Source of the DNA: CAZSSM01 sp964609385
GTDB lineage: Bacteria > Planctomycetota > Planctomycetia > Isosphaerales > Isosphaeraceae
Assembly (NCBI GenBank): GCA_964609385.1
Contig: CAZSSM010000016.1
Location: 32,269 to 96,268, forward strand
DNA length: 64,000 nucleotides
Direction of reading: 5' to 3'
The notes below the pieces were generated by a model. That model searched no databases. It worked only from the letters and a program-made list of their open reading frames with translations, and was not told the origin of the DNA. Below, piece by piece: positions 54,861 to 63,423 of this stretch (positions within the stretch are counted from its first letter, which is position 1; every line of letters starts with the position of its first letter). Made by a program: the position numbers and the translations under genes.

Positions 54861-55226
54861 TCATGCGGCGCACGTGATTGAACAACAGTCAAGCGTTTTG
54901 CTCGGGAATCTCGGCCAAGGCATCTCCAAGAGTTGGGCGGCGACCCGCATCGGGCTGATCTTGCGTCCCTCAACGATCGCCTGTTCGGCAAGCAAGACCG
55001 GTCGGCGTTCGGTCTCGATGCTTATCGGCACCCGTGGATAACCCACTCAGGACGGATCGCTCGGCCTGCCGGTCTGCTTGCCTGAACTGGAGATGAGCCA
55101 ACGCTTCAACGGCTCAACGCAATGCGCCAACCGAACCACCCCGAAGGTCCCACCCCCGGTCTCGGGAACCTGTCCGATCACGTCCGCACCGAGCGAATCA
55201 GCGATGTTTTCCATGCTGTTGTTCAT
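54861..55226 (-). pseudogene. Small gene split by one in-frame TGA
   Basis: The ATG at 55226 has a strong SD (AGGAGGGA) and opens 59 codons ending at TGA 55047-55049. The same frame then continues for 61 codons to 54861. The first half has LGADVIGQVPETGGGTFGVVRLAH and RPSDPS; the second PRVPISIETERR and RKISPMRVAAQLLE. From memory this matches one small family of planctomycete proteins with a Trp at the position of the TGA, so a TGG-to-TGA nonsense change is the simplest reading. The last 20 residues look unlike the family. Either half could still be translated (a GTG follows the TGA directly). An AT-rich block (TATAAT-like, 55312-55317) lies upstream. Confidence 0.6.
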
Positions 55227-55349
55227 TCGTTCCCTCCTACACACAATCGAGGCTGTGGGACGAACCTCGTCGCTGGATCACTGGACACCCCGATGAAATC
55301 TTGGATATTTAATTATAATTTGAATCAGAGCGTACATATTTTAAAGGCA

Positions 55350-56501
55350 TTAATCGCTTGGCAAGAGGACCCAGAGTTCGGGCCGTCCGCTGTTGCAATG
55401 GACAGCCCGGCCGAGCAGGCCGAGGCAAGGCCAAGAGAGGTACAGGGCCATCCGGGCGGCCTGCCAGGCGCCGAGGCCGACCGGCTCGGGACGTTCGAGG
55501 CGTTCGCGTCGCGAGGCGATCGAGGGGATCGGATGAAAGATCGTTTCGATGGCGCGGGAACGGGCCGGCTCGTCCTCCTGCCAGCGGTCGAGCTGCTCCA
55601 TCGTCGCGACGAGCCGATCACGGTCGGCGCCGTGCTCTAGGGCGAACCGATCAGCCGCGAAGATCCCGGGACGGCTCACTGAGGGCAGGACCAGCAAGCC
55701 CAAGAACGACCAGAGGGTAAAGCCCAGCGCGGTGGTCGCCAACTCGTCGATATTCGAGACGCCTGCACCGGGGATCAACGTCGCGGCGAGTCCGAATCCG
55801 ACCAGATTCCAAGTTAAGGCGATGACCAAGCCGAGCAGTCGCCATCGGCGTCGAATGAGGCCGATCCGGCGGGTCAGTTGAAGCGCGACCTGATCCGGGT
55901 CGAGTTCGCGGACCCAATGCGCTGGCACGATCACCACGTTCCGGAACAGACCGACGATTCCTCCCGAGAACGACAAATCGCGCGCCTCCCAGGTCTCCAG
56001 TGGCGGAGCGGGTGGATCGTGGATATCGAGCCGCTGGGCGATCGCGTCGGTCGACAGCGACGTCCGGCGGATCCGCCCCAAGAACCGCGCCAACCTCGGC
56101 TGGATCCCGATCAAGCTCAGCATCACCACGGCAAGTCCGACCAGAGCCCAGATCACACCGCCGCGTCGGCCTAGCTCGACTAAGAGCCAGGCTGACCCGA
56201 TCAGGATGACTCCCTGAACAACCACCCCCTGGACCCAACCGAACAGGGCCAACCCCGGCGCGGGGACCGGTCGCCCATAACGTTTCGGAAGCCAGTAACC
56301 GCCAAGGAAATCAAACGGGGTGCTCGCAAGGATATAACCCAACACCAACAGGGCGATCACGCCCAGTTGCGCGAGCGATGATGATTCGGAATCGCCAATG
56401 ATACGCGTGGGAACCTGGAAGAGGAGTCCCAAGCCAGCCAAAACGACGAAGAACCCGACCCCAGAAATGCCCAACCAGAGACGTGCTCGCGCGTATGTCA
56501 C
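55350..56501 (-). CDS. M48-like membrane protein without the HExxH motif
   Basis: 383 residues with about four N-terminal membrane segments (about 8-145) and two later ones (about 225-275). The region LDPDQVALQLTRRIGLIRRR occupies the place where M48 peptidases carry the zinc motif HExxH, but has no His-Glu. ADRFALEHGADRDRLVATME and IFHPIPSIASRRERLERPE match the M48 EADR-x-A and HPS/RI-L segments. A pseudo-peptidase with a scaffold role is inferred. GTG start, weak SD. Its C-terminus is followed by the TGA-split gene on the same strand. Confidence 0.6.
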   Translation of the reverse strand: MTYARARLWLGISGVGFFVVLAGLGLLFQVPTRIIGDSESSSLAQLGVIALLVLGYILASTPFDFLGGYWLPKRYGRPVPAPGLALFGWVQGVVVQGVILIGSAWLLVELGRRGGVIWALVGLAVVMLSLIGIQPRLARFLGRIRRTSLSTDAIAQRLDIHDPPAPPLETWEARDLSFSGGIVGLFRNVVIVPAHWVRELDPDQVALQLTRRIGLIRRRWRLLGLVIALTWNLVGFGLAATLIPGAGVSNIDELATTALGFTLWSFLGLLVLPSVSRPGIFAADRFALEHGADRDRLVATMEQLDRWQEDEPARSRAIETIFHPIPSIASRRERLERPEPVGLGAWQAARMALYLSWPCLGLLGRAVHCNSGRPELWVLLPSD

Positions 56502-56655
56502 GATGGATCAACCTTTACACAGAAAGAGAGAGGAGTGATCTGCATGCGGGACGTCGACGTATGACGTCATCGAACTCGTCCCGGTCGTCTCTTGGTTCTT
56601 CGACGAATCAGACGTCTCGGTTTTCCGGCGGTGTGATCGGACCTCGTCGACCCGG

Positions 56656-58326
56656 TCAATCGAAGAGCAGGCCTTGGACCGGCGGTGCGGGTGCATTCCG
56701 ATCATGACTCGCCGGCGCAACGGGCCGGGTGGCTTCGGTCTCGTCGACGAGGCGCAGGAGGATCTCGAGGGTATCGGCCTGCTCGGCCGTCTTATCGGTC
56801 CGTTGGCGGAGGATCCGTGGGAAACGGACGGCTAGGCCGGACTTGTGCCGCGTCGAGCGCTGAATGTTCTCGAAGCCGAGTTCGAAGACGAGGAGTGGCT
56901 CGACGGTCCGGACCGGCCCGAACCGCTCACGCATATGCTGACGAATCCAGGCGTCGAGGTCGCGGATCTCGGCATCGGTCAGGCCGCTGTAGGCCTTGGC
57001 GAAGGTCACGAGTTCGTCCCCGTCCCAGATGGCGAAGCTGTAGTCGGTGTAGAGGCTGGCACGCTTCCCACTGCCGCGCTGGGCGGCGACCAGGACCGCG
57101 TCGACGGTCAAGGGGTCGACCTTCCACTTCCACCAGTCGCCGCGGACCCGACCGACCTGATAGGGCGACTCGAGCCGCTTGATCATCAGGCCCTCAGCGC
57201 CGACGCGTCGTGACTCAGCCCGCGCCTCGATCGTTTCGGACCAGTCGCCATGCCGGAGCCTCGGTGAGATCAGCAGCGGCTGCGAGGGTCCAATGGACGC
57301 CGCCAACGCATCGAGGATCGCCCGACGTTCCCGGAGCGGTCGCGAACGGATATCTTGGCCGTCCCACTCCAGGATGTCGTAGCCGACCAGCACAACGGGG
57401 ACTTCGCGGAGCAGCTTCGGGCCGACTGTTTTGCGACCGATCCGCCGTTGCATCTGAGCGAACGGCAATGGACGGCCGTCGCGCCAGGCGAGGATCTCGC
57501 CGTCGAGGACGGACCCATCGGGAAGCGATCCGGCCAGGCCGACCAGCTCGGGATAACGCTCCGTGACCAACTCCTCACCACGAGTCCAGATGGCCACCTC
57601 GCCACGACGCTTGAGCATTTGAGCGCGGATGCCGTCCCACTTCCACTCGACCTGCCAGGCCTCGCGATCCCCCAGCGCTCCGGGCGCCGACTCCAAAGCG
57701 TGGGCGAGGCAGAACGGGTACGGCTGCGTGGCCAGAGCGTCGGAGCGGTCCGGATCGATCAGACGGGCGTAGAAGGCCTCGGAGGGCTCCCAATCGCCCA
57801 TCAGGCGGTGCGCGATGACGGCCGGATCGACCCCGCTGGCCTGCCCCAACGCCCGGATGACCAACTGTTGCGAGACGCCGACACGGAAAGCGCCCGTGAT
57901 CAGCTTGTTCCAAACCAAGCGCTGGGTCGCGTCGAGTTCGCCCCATGACTCCAAGAGCAACCGTCGCTGGTCGCCCTCATCGGCGTCGCGGATCGCCAAC
58001 AGCCGATCCTCGACCCAGACCCGGAGCGGCTCGGTGCTTGAACGCTCGGCGTCCGGCAACAGTAAGGCGATCGTCTCGGCGATGTCACCGACCGCGTCGT
58101 AGCACTCCTGGAACATCCAATCCGGGATCGATGCTGCCGCTCGTGCCCAGTCTCGGAGGCTCCTCGAGGCGACGACCTGGCGCAGCTTGCGACCGACCAG
58201 GAAGTAGATCGCCCAGGCCGCATCCGCCGGCGCGACCGAGCGGAAGTACGATGTCAATGCCTCGACCTTCTCGTTCGTCTTAGTCGTTTGGTCGAGCCGA
58301 GCATACAAGGTTGCGAACGCCTTCAT
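56656..58326 (-). CDS. ATP-dependent DNA ligase
   Basis: 556 residues. An N-terminal DNA-binding domain (about 1-200) is followed by the nucleotidyltransferase domain with the lysine motif EWKWDGIRAQ (KxDG, Lys229-Gly232), RGEELVTERYPEL, VLDGEILAW, and later KWKVDPLTVDAVLV, then an OB-fold with FEIGFENIQRS-like residues (ELGFENIQRSTRHKSGLAVRFPR). The group is the ligase of the two-gene ligase-exonuclease DNA-damage-response unit (TIGR04120/TIGR04122). It overlaps the exonuclease gene by 4 nt (ATGA), which supports joint translation. The major NAD-dependent ligase would be elsewhere. Confidence 0.95.
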   Translation of the reverse strand: MKAFATLYARLDQTTKTNEKVEALTSYFRSVAPADAAWAIYFLVGRKLRQVVASRSLRDWARAAASIPDWMFQECYDAVGDIAETIALLLPDAERSSTEPLRVWVEDRLLAIRDADEGDQRRLLLESWGELDATQRLVWNKLITGAFRVGVSQQLVIRALGQASGVDPAVIAHRLMGDWEPSEAFYARLIDPDRSDALATQPYPFCLAHALESAPGALGDREAWQVEWKWDGIRAQMLKRRGEVAIWTRGEELVTERYPELVGLAGSLPDGSVLDGEILAWRDGRPLPFAQMQRRIGRKTVGPKLLREVPVVLVGYDILEWDGQDIRSRPLRERRAILDALAASIGPSQPLLISPRLRHGDWSETIEARAESRRVGAEGLMIKRLESPYQVGRVRGDWWKWKVDPLTVDAVLVAAQRGSGKRASLYTDYSFAIWDGDELVTFAKAYSGLTDAEIRDLDAWIRQHMRERFGPVRTVEPLLVFELGFENIQRSTRHKSGLAVRFPRILRQRTDKTAEQADTLEILLRLVDETEATRPVAPASHDRNAPAPPVQGLLFD

Positions 58327-59492
58327 GACTCGCCCCTATCGCTCGATTCATCGATCGTGGCGAAATCATCGAGGTTTCTGTCCTCCATAGAGAACGATGA
58401 CCCATTCACTTCGTTCTCTTCGACATCAAGTTGGTGATGGTCAACGATATCGCCGTTCTGCTGATCTTGGTCCGTTTGCTCGGAATCGGCTTCTAATTCC
58501 GGGGCGTCGTCGCGCTCGCCGACGTAGCGGGTCTCGACGACGCGCGTATCGATCCCTCGGGTCTGGGCGAGGAACCGTGCCAATGGCGCGGAGTATCCGT
58601 GGGTCAGCAAGACCGTCTCAGCGCCTGTGGCGGCGATCGCCTCCAAGAGGCCGGGCCAATCGGCGTGGTCAGAGAGCACGAACCCCCGATCGACGGCGCG
58701 TCGGCGTCGAGGTCCCCGGATCCGCATCCATCCCGAGGCGAAAGCGGTCGAAGCGGCCCCGAACCGTCGAGACCAAGGCGTTCCGTGGGCTGACGGCGGC
58801 GCGACGATCAACGAACCGGCCCAGTCGTGTCGTTTGGGCATCTCCCCGACATAAGTGGTTTCGGGCAACGCGATGCCCGTCCGTCGGTAGGCGGCGTTGA
58901 GCTTTTCCACCGCACCGTGGGTGTAGATCGGGCCGATCGACGGGTCGAGCCCGGCCAAAAGCCGTTGCGCTTTCCCCAGAGCGTAACCGAAGAGCAGGCT
59001 GGCCTTGCCGCGCTCGCGATTAGTGCACCACCAAGAGTTGATCTCATTGAAAACATCCTCCTGGGACGGCCAGCGATAGATCGGCAGGCCGAAGGTCGAC
59101 TCCGAGACGTAGGTGTGGCAACGGACAGGCTCGAAGGCCGTGCAGGTCGCATCGTGGCCGTCTTTATAGTCCCCCGAGACGACCCAGACCTCGCCGTCCG
59201 ACTCGACCCGGATCTGCGCAGAGCCCAGGATGTGTCCGGCCGGACGAAACTGGACTTGAACGCCATTCAGATCAATTTGATCACCATATGGCAGGGTCGT
59301 GATCGTGGCCTTCGATCCCAAGCGGGTCCGAAAGACCTCACGCCCCTCCTCGGCGACCAGGTACGACCGGCATCCCCAGCAGGCATGGTCGGCGTGGGCG
59401 TGCGTGACCACTGCGCGATCGACCGGAGACCACGGGTCGATGTGGAAGTCGCCGCGTTCGCAATAGAGCCCTTTGTTCGTCAGCCGTAGCAT
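58323..59492 (-). CDS. Ligase-associated DNA-damage-response exonuclease (metallo-beta-lactamase fold)
   Basis: 389 residues. Metal motif THAHADHA (His31, His33, Asp35, His36), RPAGHILGSAQIRVE, WVVSGDYKDGHDATC, ESTFGLPIYRWP and FVLSDHADWPGLLEAI are the landmarks of TIGR04122. The usual protein has about 330 residues; here an acidic, Asp/Glu/Gln-rich tail of about 55 residues follows DDAPELEADSEQ, unlike the compact family. Translation is coupled to the ligase. Likely trims DNA ends before joining. Confidence 0.93.
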   Translation of the reverse strand: MLRLTNKGLYCERGDFHIDPWSPVDRAVVTHAHADHACWGCRSYLVAEEGREVFRTRLGSKATITTLPYGDQIDLNGVQVQFRPAGHILGSAQIRVESDGEVWVVSGDYKDGHDATCTAFEPVRCHTYVSESTFGLPIYRWPSQEDVFNEINSWWCTNRERGKASLLFGYALGKAQRLLAGLDPSIGPIYTHGAVEKLNAAYRRTGIALPETTYVGEMPKRHDWAGSLIVAPPSAHGTPWSRRFGAASTAFASGWMRIRGPRRRRAVDRGFVLSDHADWPGLLEAIAATGAETVLLTHGYSAPLARFLAQTRGIDTRVVETRYVGERDDAPELEADSEQTDQDQQNGDIVDHHQLDVEENEVNGSSFSMEDRNLDDFATIDESSDRGES

Positions 59493-59689
59493 CGCGGACG
59501 CCCGTCCTCCCCGATTTCCGATCCCTGGTGGTGGATCCCTTCTTTCGATTGGAGTCCCGAGAGTCGGGGCGATCGACGATTCCGGAGGCCCGGACGGCTA
59601 CAATCGCGAGGGTCGTCGACGACTCGCCCGATCGATCCGGGCATCGGACTTGGCCGTCTCCCGACCTGGACCATCAAAGGAGCCCTCCC

Positions 59690-60682
59690 ATGGAACAACG
59701 GGACCGGATTCGACTGCGGAACTTGATTTGCACCCAGGCCATCGGTCTGACGTACGCGCTTCTCTGGGGCCTGAACACGCCGATCCTCCACGCTCAGGAT
59801 CTGCCGCCGGTCACCGGGCTGGACTGTCCAGCGGAGCGCGGATTCGTCGAATCCGATGGGGTCCGCATCCATTATGTGCAGGCCGGCGACTCCGGTCCGC
59901 TGGTCGTGATGCTGCATGGCTTCCCCGACTACTGGCGGACCTGGCGCGAGCAAATGCCGGCTCTGGCCGAGAGCTGTCGCGTCGTTGCCCTCGACCTCCG
60001 AGGCTACAACCGGAGCGATCAGCCCGAGGGCGTTGAGAACTACCGCCTGGAGCTGCTGGTCGACGACGTCTTGGCGGTCCTCGACCACTTCGAGGAGTCT
60101 CAAGCGGTCATCGTCGGCCATGACTGGGGCGGAGTGATCGCCTGGGAGGTCGCCATGCGGCATCCCGATCGGGTCTCGAGGCTGATCATCCTCAACCTCC
60201 CGCACCCGACCAACCTCCGTCGCGAGTTACGCAACAACCCGGCTCAGAAGCTGGCCAGCAGCTACGCCTATGCGTTCCAGCAACCGAACGCCGAGGCTCT
60301 GTTGAGCCCGTCGCGATTGGCTCTGTGGGTCAACGATCCGGAGGCCCGCGAACGCTATGTCGAGACTTTTGAGCGATCCTCGATCACGTCGATGCTCAAC
60401 TACTACCGTGCCAACTTCCCGACCGACCTCGAGGAGATCGAGGAGCCCCCGCCGGTCACCTGCCCGACCCTGGTGATCCACGGCCTCAAGGACGTCGCGC
60501 TCCTGCCCGGTGCGCTGAACGGGACTTGGGAGCGGGTCGAGGCCGAGCTGACCCTCGTGACGATCCCCGAGGCCGGCCATTTCGTCCAGCAGGATGCCGC
60601 CGAAACCGTTACGAACACCATGACCGACTGGCTCGACCGCCAAGCCCGGAACACAAACGAGGAGCCACCGGCTTCGCGGTGA
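59690..60682 (+). CDS. Secreted alpha/beta-hydrolase, epoxide-hydrolase-like
   Basis: 330 residues with a signal segment (about 11-34). The oxyanion motif HGFPDYWRTW (76-85), Asp nucleophile in VGHDWGGVIAWE (Asp145), cap region, and EAGHFVQQ late His (about 297) match the epoxide hydrolase/haloacetate dehalogenase branch. LDLRGYNRSDQP is also typical. The ATG has AAGGAG about 6-10 nt upstream. Substrate unknown; probably periplasmic. Confidence 0.88.
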   Translation: MEQRDRIRLRNLICTQAIGLTYALLWGLNTPILHAQDLPPVTGLDCPAERGFVESDGVRIHYVQAGDSGPLVVMLHGFPDYWRTWREQMPALAESCRVVALDLRGYNRSDQPEGVENYRLELLVDDVLAVLDHFEESQAVIVGHDWGGVIAWEVAMRHPDRVSRLIILNLPHPTNLRRELRNNPAQKLASSYAYAFQQPNAEALLSPSRLALWVNDPEARERYVETFERSSITSMLNYYRANFPTDLEEIEEPPPVTCPTLVIHGLKDVALLPGALNGTWERVEAELTLVTIPEAGHFVQQDAAETVTNTMTDWLDRQARNTNEEPPASR

Positions 60683-60797
60683 ACCTACGTCGAAGCGTCG
60701 GCCGATTTCGAACACGCTCGACGGTCCTTGGCCCGTTCGATCCTGCGGGGTACGGGAGCCCCGCCCCGGACCGTCGATTCAAGGAGGAGACAACGTC

Positions 60798-62102
60798 ATG
60801 AGATCGTCGAACCGGATCGTGACCGTGATCATCGTAGTCGTCGGAACTTTGTTGCTGCTCGCGAAACCGGAGCCGGTCTCGGCTCAGAATTTCGGCGACT
60901 TCGGACGCTTGCTGGAGCGCGAGGCCAAGCAGTACCTCCGCGAAGCAATTCGTCCGAGCGTGCCCGGGTCGCTCGCGTCCGACGCGGGACGATCCGCCGT
61001 CGACCCGTCGCGGGGTACCCCGGCTCAACCCTTCTTCGACCCCAATGCCACCACAACCCAGACGGTCCCGGTTAAGACCGGCGATGGTTGGACCCTGGTG
61101 GCGACCCGCTATCAGTCCGCTGCCCCGCGACCGGGCCTGATGCCGGTGATCCTTTGCCACGGCCTGGGATACAACGCCAACTTCTGGGACCTGGAGCCGA
61201 GCAGCAGCCTAGCGCGCGACCTGGCGGCCCGGGGCTTCGATGTCTGGGCCGTCAGCCTGCGTGGATCGGGCCTAAGCACTAAGTGGGTCTTCCAGCAACC
61301 TCAGGCGGCCACCGAGGGCCTCATCGGCGATGCGGTTCGTCGGCTCAGCAGAGGCCGGTTCACCCCCAACGGCTATGCGACGGTCGACTCGAAATACTCC
61401 AAGTGGACCCTCGACGACCACATCAACTACGACGTCCCGGCTCTGGTCTGGATGGTCCGACGGACCACAGGCGCCGCCGAGGTGGCCTGGGTCGGTCACT
61501 CGATGGGCGGGATCGTCGCCTTAGGTCACCTGAGCCGTTATCAGAACCCCGGGATCGGCAAGCTCGTCACCATCGGCAGCCAGATGACGATGCCCGACGG
61601 CCAGGTGATCATCCAGTTTGTCGAGGAGTTGATGCGGACCCGTCAGCGTGAGCTGACCGGGTTGGTCACGACCACCGACGCGGCCTTGCAGACCCGGCAA
61701 AGCGTCCACAACCTTTTCTTCAACGAGCAAAACATCGGCGCGACGAGCTACCAAGCCCTCGCGACCTGGGCCAAGGACACCCCGTCGACCGGTCTGCTCA
61801 AGCAGTACCTCATCCTTGGCTCGCGTGGGGAGCTCCTCGACGCGAGCAAGCAGTTCTCCTACGCCCGAGCCTTGGGCAACGTCCAGGTCCCGATCCTGAT
61901 CGCCGGCGGCGCGGCCGATCAGTTGGCCCCGCCCTCGGTCCAGGAGTATCTTCATCGTCATGTCGGATCGACCGACAAGACGCTCTGGATCCTCGGGCGC
62001 GTCCAGGGCCTGAGCATCGATGCGGGTCATAACGACGCGGTCATCGGCCTCAACAGCCGGACCGAAGTCTACCCAGCCCTCGCTGGTTGGTTGGCCCGTT
62101 GA
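60798..62102 (+). CDS. Secreted alpha/beta-hydrolase, lipase-like
   Basis: 434 residues with a signal peptide (about 6-30; ends PVSAQ). An extra N-terminal region (31-85) precedes the hydrolase fold: ILCHGLGYNANFWDLEPSSS, GFDVWAVSLRGSGLS, Ser nucleophile in WVGHSMGGIVALGH (Ser235), LIAGGAADQLAPP and SIDAGHNDAVIGLNSR. A lipase or esterase role is suggested. SD GGAGGAG lies about 10 nt upstream. It follows the epoxide-hydrolase-like gene by 115 nt in the same direction. Confidence 0.85.
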   Translation: MRSSNRIVTVIIVVVGTLLLLAKPEPVSAQNFGDFGRLLEREAKQYLREAIRPSVPGSLASDAGRSAVDPSRGTPAQPFFDPNATTTQTVPVKTGDGWTLVATRYQSAAPRPGLMPVILCHGLGYNANFWDLEPSSSLARDLAARGFDVWAVSLRGSGLSTKWVFQQPQAATEGLIGDAVRRLSRGRFTPNGYATVDSKYSKWTLDDHINYDVPALVWMVRRTTGAAEVAWVGHSMGGIVALGHLSRYQNPGIGKLVTIGSQMTMPDGQVIIQFVEELMRTRQRELTGLVTTTDAALQTRQSVHNLFFNEQNIGATSYQALATWAKDTPSTGLLKQYLILGSRGELLDASKQFSYARALGNVQVPILIAGGAADQLAPPSVQEYLHRHVGSTDKTLWILGRVQGLSIDAGHNDAVIGLNSRTEVYPALAGWLAR

Positions 62103-62287
62103 GACGCTTCCCGTGAACGCCGAAACATCCAACTCCCGGTCCTCGCCGACGGATCCCCAGATCGATTAGGATGTCGGGCGATCCGAAGGCGTTGGGCTCA
62201 AGGAGACAAGCGGTCTCCGGCCTCGCTCGGAGGGGCTCGATCGATCGGGATCGACGGATGTTGCCAGGATTGAGGGGGTCGGCTTTG

Positions 62288-63274
62288 ATGTCAGGGTCCG
62301 AACCGGGTCGTCCGGTCGTCGTCATTCCGGGAGACCAGCCGACCAAGATCGCCGATTCCCCCCATCTGGAACGCCTCCGCGTCGTCGCCGAGGTGATCCT
62401 CTATCCGGATCGCCCGGCCGACACGGCCGAATTGATTCGACGGGTCGAACCGGCGACCGCCGCGATCAACTCACGAGGCGGCGTCCGCTGGCCCGCAGAG
62501 GTCTTCGAAGCCTCGCCCCGACTCCGGTACTTGACCGCCTGCGGTGTTGGGACCGACACGATCGACCTCCCCGCCGCGCGTCGGGCCGGCGTGGTTGTCT
62601 CGAACGTGCCCGGCAGGACCGCTGGCGTGGTCGCCGAGCACGCCTTGGCCCTCCTGATGGCCGCGGCGCGTCGGATCGGCTCACAGGCGCATAAGATGCG
62701 TCGAGGGCGCTGGGAGCACGAGCTGGGTATGACGTTGGATGGCAAGACGCTCGGCCTAATCGGGACCGGCCCGATCGGCGCACGGATGGCTCACCTGGCG
62801 CGGGGGATCGGCATGAAGGTTCAGGCCTGGACCTTCCATCCCACGCCCGAACGTGCAGAGGAACTCGGCGTCCGCTTCCTCGAACTCGACGAGCTCTTGG
62901 CGACCAGCGATTGCCTGAGCGTGCACGTCCGCTTGAGCCCCGAGAGTCACGGTCTGCTCAACGCCCGCCGGTTCGCCCTCATGAAGCCGGGCGCGATTCT
63001 GGTCAACACCGCGCGGGGCGCTGTTATTGAGACCGAATCGATGCTCGACGCCCTCCGAACGGGTCAGCTCTCCGCTGCCGGTCTCGATGTCTTCGAGCAG
63101 GAACCCCTACCCGCAGACCACCCCCTGCTCCAACTCGACAACGTCGTCCTGACGCCCCATAGCGCCGACCAGACCCCCGAAGGCCGCGACCTACTCAACG
63201 GCGGAGCCGTCGACAACGTCCTTGCCTTCCTCGACGGACGCCCCCAACACATCGTCCATGGGTTGGTCTCGTGA
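62288..63274 (+). CDS. D-2-hydroxyacid dehydrogenase
   Basis: 328 residues of the phosphoglycerate-dehydrogenase-like family. Substrate domain with RLRYLTACGVGTDTIDLPAA, nucleotide domain with LGLIGTGPIGARMA, the catalytic Arg in LVNTARGAVIET, Glu in DVFEQEPLPADHP and His in LTPHSADQTPEG. An Asp normally following beta-2 for NAD is not obvious (WTFHPTPER), so NADP is possible. An alternative ATG at 62258 is upstream; the shorter start fits homologs. Substrate unknown. Confidence 0.92.
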   Translation: MSGSEPGRPVVVIPGDQPTKIADSPHLERLRVVAEVILYPDRPADTAELIRRVEPATAAINSRGGVRWPAEVFEASPRLRYLTACGVGTDTIDLPAARRAGVVVSNVPGRTAGVVAEHALALLMAAARRIGSQAHKMRRGRWEHELGMTLDGKTLGLIGTGPIGARMAHLARGIGMKVQAWTFHPTPERAEELGVRFLELDELLATSDCLSVHVRLSPESHGLLNARRFALMKPGAILVNTARGAVIETESMLDALRTGQLSAAGLDVFEQEPLPADHPLLQLDNVVLTPHSADQTPEGRDLLNGGAVDNVLAFLDGRPQHIVHGLVS

Positions 63275-63423
63275 GAAAAGACGAGACACGCGTTACCCAA
63301 AGAATCCTCCCGTCTTTCCAAGACCGGTCTGTCCCCTGTTCGCCTCGACCTTCGATGAGGTCGTAACGGCCCAGCACAGGACTGGGCGATCGAATCGAAG
63401 ACGACCGCCCCGGAGGATTTCTC

